NCBI GenBank assembly: GCA_965214945.1
Contig: OZ244029.1
Span: 2,232,001 to 2,296,000 of the forward strand
DNA from: JAAXHB01 sp965214945
GTDB taxonomy: Bacteria; Actinomycetota; Acidimicrobiia; Acidimicrobiales; Aldehydirespiratoraceae
Direction: 5' to 3'
Length of the DNA stretch: 64,000 nt
In this document: in pieces, positions 33,052-42,143 of the stretch
Numbering within the stretch: the stretch's first letter is position 1
How the letters are laid out: each line of letters opens with the position of its first letter
Translations under genes and position numbers: made by a program
Notes under the pieces: generated by a model
Database searches by the model: none
Told to the model about the DNA's origin: nothing
What the model saw: only the letters and a program-made list of their open reading frames with translations

Positions 33052-35607
33052 TCAGCCCCGCATGCGGGTGCCGTCGGGGTCCCACAGTGGGCCGCTGAGC
33101 ATCACCGCCGGGCGCCGATCTCCGATGATCTCGATCTCGAAGCGGCCGCTGACGCCGTCCTCGGCGCCCGAGGCGGCCAGCGGCGCGGGCACGTATCCCA
33201 TGGCCACAGACGTCTCGCTGTGGTGGGCATACCCGCCGGAGGTGATCCGGCCGACCACCTCGCCGTCGTGCCAGACAGGCTCGTCGCCGATGGCGTCCAC
33301 CCCGTGCGGGCCTTCTTCGGCGTCCACCACGAATGTGCACAGCCGCACGGCGGCGCCGGGACCGCCTTCGCTGTACTTGGACGCGAGGGCGTCGCGACCG
33401 ATGAAGTCCTTGTCCATGCGGGCGAAGCGGCCCAGCCCCGCCTCGAATACGTCGTAGACCGGCCTGTACTCGCGGGCCCATCCGCCGAAGCCTTTCTCCA
33501 GCCGCAGCGAGTTGAGTGCGTGCAGGCCGAACAGCTTCAGCCCGTAAGCGGCGCCGGCCTCGACGAGCAGGTCGAACACATACCGCTGGTACTCCGACGG
33601 CATCCACAGCTCGTACCCGAGATCGCCGGTGAAGCTGATGCGGGCGCACCACACGGGCGCTAGGCCCACCTCGATCTCGGCGAAGCCCATGAAGCGGATC
33701 CCTCGGTCGGAGACGTCTGATTCGGTGACTTCGGCCAGCAGAGCCCGAGACGCCGGCCCCGCTATCGCCAGCCCGCAAAGCTGCACGCCCAGGGTGCGCC
33801 AAGCTACTGAGCCGTCCGCGGGCAGGTGCTGGTCGAACCAGCGCTCATAGTGGCGCTCAGCAGCGCCCGACCCGAACAGCACGAAACTCTCGCCTCGGCG
33901 CACGTTGGCGGTAGCACCCCCGGTGAGCGCCGCAACGGGCCCCTCAGCCCGGCCGCGGGCGGCGGGCAGCGCGGCCGTGGTGAGATCGCCAACGAGGTTG
34001 CCGGCGATGTTGGTCATCGGCGTGAGCGCGATGCGCCCCGGCGGGGGCACCCGGCCAGCAAGCATCCTGTCGAGCCAGGCACGCGCGCCAGGCCCGGAGA
34101 ACACGAATTTGGAGTAGCCGGTGGTCTCGATCATGCCGACGCCGGCGCGCACCGCCAGTGTCTCGGCGCGAACGTGGTCCCAGGCGTTCGAGCGTCCGAA
34201 CGTCACATCCTCGACGGGCTCGAGTCCGCTGGCCTGGAACCAAAGCGCGGTCTCTAGCCCGAATGAGTCCCCGAACACGGCGTTGGCGGCCGCCAGCCGG
34301 TCGTATATCGGCGAGGTTTGAACACCGCGCCCGGCGGGCAGGTACTCGTTGGGGAAGGTGATCCGGAAGCGCCGCGAGTAGTTCTCGCGCACCTTGGCGC
34401 GCGTGTAACCCATCGTGGCGTAGTCGCCGTAGCGGGCCACGTCCATTCCCCAGACGTCGAAGCCCGGGTCGCCGTGCGCGATCCAGTTGGCCAGCGCCAG
34501 GCCCACTCCCCCGCCCTGGGACAGCCCGGCCATCACCGCGCACGCCGTCCAGTAGCCCGGCAGGCCCCGGATCGGCCCTATCAGCGGGTTGCCGTCGCCG
34601 GCGAAGGTGAAGGGCCCGTTCACGACTCGGCGTATCCCCGCTGTGGCCAGCGCCGGGAAGTGCTCGAAGCCCACCTCCAGAGACGGCGCGACCCGGTCGA
34701 GGTCGGGCTCGAGCAGGCGCATCCCGAAATCCCAGGGCGTCTGGCGCGGTGACCACGGCTTGTTCGCCTGCTCGTAGGTGCCGACCAGCATTCCGTCGCC
34801 CTCTTGACGCATGTAGATCTCGCCGGCGAAGTCGATGGCGTGCATCAGCTCGCGGCCGGTTTGCCGGTTGTGTTCGATCACCTCCGGCATCGGCTCAGTG
34901 ACGATGTACGTGTGCTCCATCGCCAGCAGCGGCAGCTCGAGCCCCACCATGCGCCCCACTTCGCGCGCCCAGAGGCCGCCGCAGTTCACAACGTGCTCGC
35001 AGGCGACGGCGCCGAGGTCTTCGCCGTTGCGCGTGTCGCAGAGGATCACCTGCCAGCCGCCGGCGCGGCGCTGCTCGATCGCTCGGGCCCAGGTGTTGCG
35101 GCGCACCTCGGCGCCGGATGCCCGGGCCGCCTTGGCGTAGGCGTGGGTGACGCCAGCCGGGTCGACATGGCCCTCGTTGGCGTCGATGAGCGCTCCGGCG
35201 AAGTGCGCAGGATCGATTAGTGGCATCAGCTCCGCTGCCTCCTGCGCGGAGATCAGCTCGGTGTCCATTCCCAGGTAGCGGCCGCGGGCGTGGGCCATCT
35301 TGAGCCAGTCGAGCCGCTCGGGGGTGTCGGCCAGCAGGACGCCGCCGGTGAGGTGGATGCCGCAGTCCTGGCCGGAGACCTGCTCCAGCTTGCGGTAGAG
35401 ATCAGTGGTGTAGCGCTGCAGACTGGCCACGTCGGGGTCGCCGTTAAGCGTGTGCATCCCGCCCGCGCTGTGCCAGGTGGAGCCGGCGGTCAGCTCCGTG
35501 CGCTCCACAAGCACCACGTCGGTGATCCCGGCCTCGGTGAGGTGGTAGGCGATACTGGTGCCGACCACGCCTCCGCCGATCACCACGACCTGGGTGCTGG
35601 TCTTCAT
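33052..35607 (-). CDS. Dimethylglycine/sarcosine dehydrogenase-like flavoprotein with GcvT domain
   Basis: 851 residues. The N-terminal DAO-type FAD domain begins VVVIGGGVVGTSIAYHLTEAG, and GSTWHSAGGMH contains the His that carries covalent FAD in dimethylglycine dehydrogenases. A central FAO_M-type region is followed by a C-terminal aminomethyltransferase (GcvT-like) tetrahydrofolate domain (about 440-840: YDVFEAGLGRFARMDKDFIG, SLRLEKGFGGW). It would remove N-methyl groups oxidatively and capture formaldehyde on folate. It is transcribed together with the Rieske oxygenase upstream (67 bases), a pairing expected for betaine to dimethylglycine to sarcosine breakdown. Confidence 0.88.
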   Translation of the reverse strand: MKTSTQVVVIGGGVVGTSIAYHLTEAGITDVVLVERTELTAGSTWHSAGGMHTLNGDPDVASLQRYTTDLYRKLEQVSGQDCGIHLTGGVLLADTPERLDWLKMAHARGRYLGMDTELISAQEAAELMPLIDPAHFAGALIDANEGHVDPAGVTHAYAKAARASGAEVRRNTWARAIEQRRAGGWQVILCDTRNGEDLGAVACEHVVNCGGLWAREVGRMVGLELPLLAMEHTYIVTEPMPEVIEHNRQTGRELMHAIDFAGEIYMRQEGDGMLVGTYEQANKPWSPRQTPWDFGMRLLEPDLDRVAPSLEVGFEHFPALATAGIRRVVNGPFTFAGDGNPLIGPIRGLPGYWTACAVMAGLSQGGGVGLALANWIAHGDPGFDVWGMDVARYGDYATMGYTRAKVRENYSRRFRITFPNEYLPAGRGVQTSPIYDRLAAANAVFGDSFGLETALWFQASGLEPVEDVTFGRSNAWDHVRAETLAVRAGVGMIETTGYSKFVFSGPGARAWLDRMLAGRVPPPGRIALTPMTNIAGNLVGDLTTAALPAARGRAEGPVAALTGGATANVRRGESFVLFGSGAAERHYERWFDQHLPADGSVAWRTLGVQLCGLAIAGPASRALLAEVTESDVSDRGIRFMGFAEIEVGLAPVWCARISFTGDLGYELWMPSEYQRYVFDLLVEAGAAYGLKLFGLHALNSLRLEKGFGGWAREYRPVYDVFEAGLGRFARMDKDFIGRDALASKYSEGGPGAAVRLCTFVVDAEEGPHGVDAIGDEPVWHDGEVVGRITSGGYAHHSETSVAMGYVPAPLAASGAEDGVSGRFEIEIIGDRRPAVMLSGPLWDPDGTRMRG

Positions 35608-35674
35608 CAGACTCCGAAGATGCGGTGGGTGTGGGTGACCTTCATCAGCCGTCCAAGCATCAACCGTCCGAGCA

Positions 35675-37141
35675 TCAGCTGTCCAAGATGCTGGCGATGC
35701 GGTCGATGCGGGGTGGTGAAGGATTGACCCCGGTGCCGTAGCGACTTGCCGCGTCGGGGCCGTCCCCTGCAGGGACGCTCAGGCAGCCCGATGCAAGCGA
35801 GTCCGAGGTCATCACGTCGGCCAGCATGTTGTGGAACCTGTTCAGTGGCTCCTCAAAGCGGGGAGACAGCGGTCCGGGCGGCATTTGAGTGCTGGCCAGG
35901 CCGCGCTGGGCGCGCTCGGTGATGTCTATGTCTTCGTCGTTGATCTCGAACCAGAACGCCCGGGTGGCGGCGAAGTCGTCGTCGTCCACCGGCAGCGGCG
36001 CGGACGGCGGTAGTAGAAACACGCAGCGCTCGCGGGTGAGCCCGGCCGAGACCGGCTCGAGCAGCAGCAAGAACGCGTGGCTGGGCAGCACAGACAGCAC
36101 TGTGTTCGGGAACACAGCCACAAAGCGTCCGCTCACCCGGTCGGAGTCGTCGAGACCGGCCGCGGGCGGCATCTTCAGCCAGTCGTCTCGTTCGTCGCCG
36201 GACACCGGCGTGGTGGCCTGGCCGCAGTACATGCCAGGACCCTGATAGCGGTAGTGGTCTCTCACCCGGGACACCTTGGCCAGCTCCGGATGCACCCACC
36301 TGAGGTGGTAGTACTCCTGGAAGTTCTCGCTGATCAGCTTCCAGTTGGCGGCCACCTCCAGGGTGCGCTCCTCATGGACGTGCCAATGCTCGAACCCGTA
36401 TCCGGCCATGCGCTCGGGCAGGTCTCCAAGCCATTCGGCCAGCGGCATCGTGTCGGGGTCGCAGCAGACGAACAGCAGCGGCCCCCACGTCTCCACCCGC
36501 ACCGGCAGCAGCGGATAGTCGTCACGGTTGAAGCCGGGCCGGGGAACCTCCTCAAACAGCGGCGTGGACGCCAGCGACCCATCAAGCCGGTAGCTCCAGC
36601 GGTGATACGGGCAGCGTATGAACCGAGACACGTCGCAGTCGGCCTCGGCCAGCTCGGTGCCTCGATGGCGGCAGGCGTTCAGAAAGCCCCGAAGCATGCC
36701 GTCGGCGCCGCGCACGATCAGCACCGACTTGTTGCCAAGGCGGCGCACCAGCATCCGGCCCGGCTGGTCGACTTCAGAGGCGATGCCCACTACCGTCCAC
36801 GCTCGCTCGAACAGCCGCTGCCGCTCCGCAGCGAAGAAACCCTCATCGGCATAGGCCTGCGGCGGTATCCCCGTCGCCTGTTCCACGGGCCGTCGCACTC
36901 CCGACCAGAACCTCGCGCCGAGGAAGCCGGCCCGGTCGTCGCCATCGTCGCCTCCGGCAGCTTCAGGCGCCGGGGCGACCGGCGAGCGCCTTTCTGTGGC
37001 CGGCTCTTCAGAACCCGAGCGCCCTTCTGTGGCCGGCTCCTCAGAAGTATCGAACGAAGGTGCGTCGAGAGGCGGCGTCGGCGATGGACCGTCCGCCTCT
37101 GCTGAAACCTCGAATGGAGGGGCACCGGTTGTGGTCGTCAT
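35675..37141 (-). CDS. Rieske non-haem iron oxygenase (GbcA-like betaine demethylase candidate)
   Basis: 488 residues from ATG 37141 (GGGAG just upstream). A disordered Pro/Glu-rich leader with a repeated SEEPATE/RRS unit covers about 1-65. The Rieske 2Fe-2S site is C157-x-H159 and C177-x2-H180 (ACRHRG, CPYHRW). The catalytic domain has ENFQEYYHLRWVHPEL with the iron-binding histidines. It resembles alpha subunits that demethylate glycine betaine, carnitine or stachydrine. No reductase gene (GbcB-type) is adjacent, so electrons must come from a partner elsewhere. It precedes the dimethylglycine-dehydrogenase-like gene. Confidence 0.85.
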   Translation of the reverse strand: MTTTTGAPPFEVSAEADGPSPTPPLDAPSFDTSEEPATEGRSGSEEPATERRSPVAPAPEAAGGDDGDDRAGFLGARFWSGVRRPVEQATGIPPQAYADEGFFAAERQRLFERAWTVVGIASEVDQPGRMLVRRLGNKSVLIVRGADGMLRGFLNACRHRGTELAEADCDVSRFIRCPYHRWSYRLDGSLASTPLFEEVPRPGFNRDDYPLLPVRVETWGPLLFVCCDPDTMPLAEWLGDLPERMAGYGFEHWHVHEERTLEVAANWKLISENFQEYYHLRWVHPELAKVSRVRDHYRYQGPGMYCGQATTPVSGDERDDWLKMPPAAGLDDSDRVSGRFVAVFPNTVLSVLPSHAFLLLLEPVSAGLTRERCVFLLPPSAPLPVDDDDFAATRAFWFEINDEDIDITERAQRGLASTQMPPGPLSPRFEEPLNRFHNMLADVMTSDSLASGCLSVPAGDGPDAASRYGTGVNPSPPRIDRIASILDS

Positions 37142-37288
37142 AGGAGCTCCCGCGGTGTTGCCAGCACAGACTCCCGAGAGTCCGTCGCTGATTCGGCAAT
37201 TTAGTCCGACGCCGTAATTGCGGCAGACGGTTAGAAGGGCCATGCCGTCCGCAGTACCGTTCTTTGGCTGCGCCACCCGGAGAGGGAA

Positions 37289-38419
37289 ATGAGCAAGCCA
37301 GATCACGGTCAACGCCACACCCACAGCCACGAACACGACCACACCCACCACAACCACGAACACCACCGTTCGCACGGCCACGACCAATCGCACGAACACC
37401 AACACCACGACCACGACCATCACGAACACCACCGTTCGCTGCTAGCCAAGATCCGCCACGGGTTCAGCAGTGTCATGGGTTGGCACTCGCACGACCCGGC
37501 CGATTCCATAGACGACGCTCTCGAGAGCAGCTCGGAGGCCACCAAGGCACTGGTGATCTCATTCAGCGTGCTGATGGTGACCGCTCTGGTGCAGCTCTTC
37601 ATCGTCTACGTCACAGACTCGGTGGCGCTGCTGGCCGACACGATCCACAACTTTTCCGACGCCTCCACGGCCATCCCTCTGTTCATCGCCTTCCGAATGG
37701 GACGGCGCCCGCCCAACCGCACCTACACCTACGGATACCAGCGAGCTGAAGACCTAGCCGGAGGATTCGTGGTGCTCGTCATCACGGCCTCTGCGGTGAT
37801 CGCGGCCTACGAGTCGATAGAGCGGCTGATCAACCCCCGGCCCCTGGAGGCCGTCGGGGTGCTGTTCACAGCCGGGATGATCGGTTTCGTCGGCAACGAG
37901 TGGGTGGCGGTGTACCGGATCCGGACAGGGCGCCGCATCGGCTCAGCCGCGCTGGTGGCCGACGGGCTGCACGCCCGGGTCGACGGTCTGACGTCTCTGG
38001 CCGTTGCGGTCGCCGCTGTACTGGTGTGGACCGGCTTCGAACGGGCTGATCCCATCGTCGGCATCGGCGTGTCGATCGCCATATTCGGTGTGCTCCGCAC
38101 CGCGGCCAGAGACATCTACCGGCGCATAATGGACGCGGTCGACCCCGCCCTCGTGGGGCAGGTGGAAGATCTGACGCTGGCGATCCCCGGCGTCAATGAG
38201 ATCACCGTCTGCCAGATCAGGTGGATGGGCCACCGTCTCAGAGCCGATATAGGCATCGCAGTCGACGGACAGATCAGCGTCGCCCAAGCGAATCAGATCA
38301 GCAAAGAGGTCGCAGATGCGCTGTGCCGAGAAGTGACCCACCTGGACACGGTCTTCGTTCACATCGGCGAAGGATCCGCACAAACGAACCGCTACGGAAA
38401 GGCGATCCCACAACAATGA
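37289..38419 (+). CDS. Cation diffusion facilitator with His-rich N-terminus
   Basis: 376 residues; GGAGAGGG precedes the ATG. Residues 8-48 hold about 20 histidines in HxH/HDH patterns. The CDF membrane domain has six hydrophobic segments with the metal site in LLADTIHNFSDA (D/H...D) and LVADGLHARVDGLTS (HxxxD). The cytoplasmic domain about 285-365 is the usual ferredoxin-like metal-sensing fold. CDFs export divalent metals (Zn, Co, Ni, Fe) against protons. The stop overlaps the start of a nickel/peptide-type binding protein (ATGA), and the hydrogenase locus follows. Nickel or cobalt is therefore plausible, but this is inference. Confidence 0.9.
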   Translation: MSKPDHGQRHTHSHEHDHTHHNHEHHRSHGHDQSHEHQHHDHDHHEHHRSLLAKIRHGFSSVMGWHSHDPADSIDDALESSSEATKALVISFSVLMVTALVQLFIVYVTDSVALLADTIHNFSDASTAIPLFIAFRMGRRPPNRTYTYGYQRAEDLAGGFVVLVITASAVIAAYESIERLINPRPLEAVGVLFTAGMIGFVGNEWVAVYRIRTGRRIGSAALVADGLHARVDGLTSLAVAVAAVLVWTGFERADPIVGIGVSIAIFGVLRTAARDIYRRIMDAVDPALVGQVEDLTLAIPGVNEITVCQIRWMGHRLRADIGIAVDGQISVAQANQISKEVADALCREVTHLDTVFVHIGEGSAQTNRYGKAIPQQ

Positions 38420-40191
38420 CCTCATCAACCCGTCCCTGGCCCACGCGTGGCCGGGGCCCCGGCGCTCTCGTCGGCCTGTTTGTGGCATTGGCGCTGATCT
38501 CCGGTGCTTGCAGCGGCGACAGCTCCGACCCCGCAGACGTGTCGTCGGAGTCCGAAGCGGGGCCTGACGACACCGCCGAGGCCCCGGAGGGCGCAGTCGA
38601 TGAGTCCCCGGCGCCGCAGGACGAGCCGACGGCGGATGAGCCTGAGTCGGATGAGCCCGCAGCCGGCGGCGGAGGGACGCTAGTGGTGGCCATCGACAAC
38701 GACCCTGGCCAGTTCAACCCGGCGCTGACCACCAGCGGCGGGGTCCACACCGCCTCAGAGCTGATGTACAACGGCTTGGTCTATTACGACGAGAACTTCG
38801 CCCCGCAGCCCGACCTGGCCTTGGACTGGGACATCGAAGAAGAGGGCAGGCTCTACCGCTTCCATTTGCGCGACGACGTCGTCTGGCACGACGGCACCCC
38901 GTTCACCTCCGCGGACGTGGCTTACACCTTCGAAGAGGTGCTCACCACTTTCCACTCCCGCACCACTGCTTCGGTGGGAGCTCTTCTGGAATCGGTGGAA
39001 ACACCCGACGACACGACCGTCGAGTTCCGTTTCAGCGAGCCTTACGCCCCGCTGATGCAGCAGCTCGACGTCACGGAGGCGCCCATAATCGCCACTCACG
39101 TCTACGAGGGCACCGACCCCAAAGAGAACCCGGCGAACCTCGCACCCGTGGGGACGGGCCCGTTCATGTTCTCATCCCACTCCCCAGATGAGGAGATCGT
39201 CCTGGTGAGGAACCCGGACTATTTCAAGCCCGGGCTGCCCCGCGTCGACAGGGTGGTCATGCGGGTGATCCCCGACTCCGGCAGCCAAGTGATCGCCCTC
39301 GAGGCCGGCGATGTCGACTGGCTGTGGGGAGTGCCGGGGCCCGATCTGGCCCGCCTCAGTAGCGACGACAGCTTCCAGACCCTAAAGACGCTGGTGAACC
39401 CGGGCGGCGCCAACTGCATCATGACCGTCAGCTTCAACCTCGACCGTCCGGCGCTTCAGGATGTGAGGGTCCGTCGGGCCATCGCCCACGGTTTAGACCG
39501 GACTGCCTTCTTGGAGCGGGTCGCGTTCGGGCAGGGCAACGTCGCTACCGCCCCCGTCTCTAGCGGCATCCCCACCGCTTACGCTGCCGGCCTCGACTTG
39601 CCCGACTACGGCCCGGACGCAGCCCGGTCGCTGTTGCAGCAAGCCGGCTGGGTGTCGGACGGCGGGGGGATTCGTACCGCCAGCGGCGTGGCCGGCGTGC
39701 CCGACGGCACCCCGCTGGCAATCGGGGTGCACCTGTTCCCGCGGTTCGCCGCCTACGGGGAACTGATGAAGGCGCTGCTGCTGGAGGTCGGCATAGACGT
39801 CGAGGTCAAGGCGCTGGAACGGGCCACCATGGTTGACGAGGTGTTCGTCCAGCGTGACTTCGACACCAACATGATCAGCTACTGCAACGGCACCGATCCC
39901 GAGGTGGGGATCCGGCGCATGTACATCTCCGGCAATATCACGCCCATCCCGTTCTCCAACAGCTCGGCCTACCGCAATGCCGAAGTAGACGACCTGTTCG
40001 ACCGGGCCCGTAATACCGTCGACCGTGACGCCCGAGCCGCTCTCTACAGGGAGATGCAGGAGATTCTGGTGGACGAGCTGCCGTACTTCTGGTTGATTGA
40101 GACCACGGCCACCCGCATCCACACGAGCGACTGCACTGGCTTCAGGGCGTTCGGCCATTTCGCCGAAGCCGCCACATGCGACCGAGGCTGA
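38416..40191 (+). CDS. Nickel/peptide-type ABC transporter substrate-binding lipoprotein
   Basis: 591 residues from ATG 38416, overlapping the CDF stop. A signal peptide with lipobox LISGAC (Cys about residue 32) is followed by a long acidic Glu/Asp/Pro/Ser linker (about 33-80). The SBP_bac_5 domain follows: FNPALTTSGGVHTASELMYNGLVYYD, FHLRDDVVWHDGTPFTSADVAYTFE, APVGTGPFMF and DVRVRRAIAHGLDRTAFLERVAFG. This family binds peptides, nickel chelates or opines outside the cell. The C-terminus has paired Cys residues (Cys in ISYCNG, TSDCTG, ATCDRG). The ligand cannot be read directly. Confidence 0.87.
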   Translation: MTSSTRPWPTRGRGPGALVGLFVALALISGACSGDSSDPADVSSESEAGPDDTAEAPEGAVDESPAPQDEPTADEPESDEPAAGGGGTLVVAIDNDPGQFNPALTTSGGVHTASELMYNGLVYYDENFAPQPDLALDWDIEEEGRLYRFHLRDDVVWHDGTPFTSADVAYTFEEVLTTFHSRTTASVGALLESVETPDDTTVEFRFSEPYAPLMQQLDVTEAPIIATHVYEGTDPKENPANLAPVGTGPFMFSSHSPDEEIVLVRNPDYFKPGLPRVDRVVMRVIPDSGSQVIALEAGDVDWLWGVPGPDLARLSSDDSFQTLKTLVNPGGANCIMTVSFNLDRPALQDVRVRRAIAHGLDRTAFLERVAFGQGNVATAPVSSGIPTAYAAGLDLPDYGPDAARSLLQQAGWVSDGGGIRTASGVAGVPDGTPLAIGVHLFPRFAAYGELMKALLLEVGIDVEVKALERATMVDEVFVQRDFDTNMISYCNGTDPEVGIRRMYISGNITPIPFSNSSAYRNAEVDDLFDRARNTVDRDARAALYREMQEILVDELPYFWLIETTATRIHTSDCTGFRAFGHFAEAATCDRG

Positions 40192-41153
40192 GCGAACGCT
40201 ACATTTTCAACCGGATATGGCAGACCATCCCGATGCTGGTCGGGGTGGTGACAGTCGGATTCACCCTGGTGCACCTCGCACCCGGCGACCCGATCCTCGC
40301 CTTGGCAGGCGAGAACGGCGACGAGGCCTACTACGCCCAGATGCGGGAGCGATACGGGCTGGACGAACCGTTCCTGGCGCAGCTCGGCACCTACCTGAGC
40401 CGGGTGGCCCAGGGCGACCTCGGCACGTCCACGATCCGTGGCCAGCCCGTTGCGGAGGTCATCATCGAGCGGCTGCCCAACACCCTGCTGCTCGCGGGCA
40501 GCGCTCTGCTGCTGTCGACTGTGGGCGGGATCGTGGCCGGAGTCTGGGCCGCGTCCCGGTCGGGCGCGCTCCGGGATCGGGCCATCTCCGTGTTGACTCT
40601 GCTGCTTTACGCTCTGCCGGTCTTCTGGCTGGGTCAGCTGGCCATCTTGTGGCTGGGGCTTCGCCTGGGCTGGTTTCCGGTGCAAGGACGCACCGACCCG
40701 CGAAGCGATGCCGCCGGCCTCGCTCACCTCATCGATGTCGCCCACCATCTGGCTCTGCCTGCTCTGGTGCTGGCCTCCCAGCAGGTGGCCATCGTGGCCC
40801 GGCTCACCCGCACCGGGATGATCGCCGAGCTGTCCGCCCCCCACATTGACGTGGCACGGGCCAAGGGCCTCACCACCAGGCGCATCCTGTTCGCCCACGC
40901 TCTGCCCGGCTCTCTGCTGCCGGTCGTTACCGTCATCGGCAACCGGGTCGGCCATCTCGTCTCGGGCGCCGTAGTCGTGGAAATCGTCTTCGGATGGCCC
41001 GGCATCGGCAGGCTGCTGGTGGCCGCCACCAACGACCGAGACATCCCGGTGCTGCTGGGTCTCTTCCTGCTGGTCGGCATTGCCGTGCTGGTCGCCAACC
41101 TGATCACAGACCTCGCCTATGCGCGTCTCGATCCTCGCATCAAGCTCGGCTGA
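40176..41153 (+). CDS. ABC transporter permease (DppB/NikB type)
   Basis: 325 residues overlapping the binding-protein end by 16 bases. Six membrane helices, with the characteristic N-terminal VGFTLVHLAPGDPILAL, the periplasmic loop QMRERYGLDEPFLAQLGTYLSRVAQGDLG and the EAA coupling loop HIDVARAKGLTTRRILFAHALPG. VVEIVFGWPGIGRLL is also typical. It forms half of the membrane channel together with the next permease. ATPase genes for the complex are absent from the window. Confidence 0.9.
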   Translation: MRPRLSERYIFNRIWQTIPMLVGVVTVGFTLVHLAPGDPILALAGENGDEAYYAQMRERYGLDEPFLAQLGTYLSRVAQGDLGTSTIRGQPVAEVIIERLPNTLLLAGSALLLSTVGGIVAGVWAASRSGALRDRAISVLTLLLYALPVFWLGQLAILWLGLRLGWFPVQGRTDPRSDAAGLAHLIDVAHHLALPALVLASQQVAIVARLTRTGMIAELSAPHIDVARAKGLTTRRILFAHALPGSLLPVVTVIGNRVGHLVSGAVVVEIVFGWPGIGRLLVAATNDRDIPVLLGLFLLVGIAVLVANLITDLAYARLDPRIKLG

Positions 41154-41997
41154 TCGGGCCCGTCGGGTCTCTCCCCGCCGGGTTGTGCGGCTCCCCCGCT
41201 TCCGCGGCATGCGCTGGCTGGGTGCCGCGATGACCGCGGCAGTGCTGCTGACCGCCGTCGGAGCGCCTCGGCTGGCACCGTTCAACCCTTTCGCCCTAGC
41301 CGGACGACCGCTCGCAGAGCCGTCCCGGACCCACCTGATGGGAACAGACGCGCTGGGCCGCGACGTGTTCAGCGCCGTCCTCCACGGCGCCCGGACCTCG
41401 CTGACAGTGGGATTGGCCACCGCCGCAGCCGCCGCCGTCATCGGACTGCTGATCGGTCTGGCGTCGGGCTATCTGGGCGGCATGACGGACGGGGCTCTTA
41501 TGCGCCTCACCGAGTTCCTGCAGATAATCCCCCGGTTCTTCCTAGCCATCGTCGTGCTGGCCATGTTCGGTGAGGGCTACGTCAATCTGGTGATCGTGCT
41601 GGCCGCATCGTCATGGCCGATCATCGCCCGCGCGGTCCGGTCTTTGGTGCTCTCGGAGCGGGAGCGGGCACACGTGGACGCGGCCCGGGTTCTGGGGGCG
41701 ACCCGAAGGAGGATCCTGGCGCGCGAGATCCTGCCGTCGGTGTGGCGGACGGTGGCGGTCATGACCGGGCTGCTGGTGGCCGACACCATCCTCATCGAGG
41801 CCAGCCTGAGCTTCCTGGGCTTGGGTGACCCCGATCAGGCGAGTTGGGGGCTGCTGGCATCGAACGCCCAGCAGTACCTTCGCACTGCCTGGTGGTTGGC
41901 GCTGTTCCCCGGCGCCGCCATAGTCATCGCCGTGCTGGGGCTCAACCTGCTGGTCGACAGCTGGTCGGAGGACGACGACGTTTTGCTCGCCGGCTGA
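41119..41997 (+). CDS. ABC transporter permease (DppC/NikC type)
   Basis: 292 residues; the start overlaps the previous gene by 35 bases. GTDALGRDVFSAVLHGARTSL is the DppC/NikC hallmark, HVDAARVLGATRRRILAREILP is the EAA loop, and EASLSFLGLGDPDQASWG is the conserved C-terminal loop. Partner of the preceding permease. Normally one or two ATPase genes (DppD/F or NikD/E) follow, but here the next gene is on the other strand. The motor must therefore be encoded elsewhere or shared with another system. Confidence 0.9.
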   Translation: MRVSILASSSADRARRVSPRRVVRLPRFRGMRWLGAAMTAAVLLTAVGAPRLAPFNPFALAGRPLAEPSRTHLMGTDALGRDVFSAVLHGARTSLTVGLATAAAAAVIGLLIGLASGYLGGMTDGALMRLTEFLQIIPRFFLAIVVLAMFGEGYVNLVIVLAASSWPIIARAVRSLVLSERERAHVDAARVLGATRRRILAREILPSVWRTVAVMTGLLVADTILIEASLSFLGLGDPDQASWGLLASNAQQYLRTAWWLALFPGAAIVIAVLGLNLLVDSWSEDDDVLLAG

Positions 41998-42143
41998 AGC
42001 CCCGCCCTAGAGAAGTCTCGGCGCAGAGGAGTCTCGGCCCGGCCCCCGGCGCGCTCGCCGGACGCGCACGCTCAGCTGGTCGCGCGTGGCGGCACGTGCT
42101 CCAACCTGCGTGTGACTTGCTGAGCGCTCACCGGGCCGCTCGC

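Noticed and set aside
35608..35674. Regulatory element of three CATCAGCCGTCC-like units
   Set aside because: Looks like small tandem duplication at the end of the Rieske gene; no evidence of function.
41998..42143. Missing ABC ATPase gene fragment behind the permeases
   Set aside because: Only repeated CTCGGC/GCTCAGCTGGTCGCG elements are present; no Walker motif in any frame.
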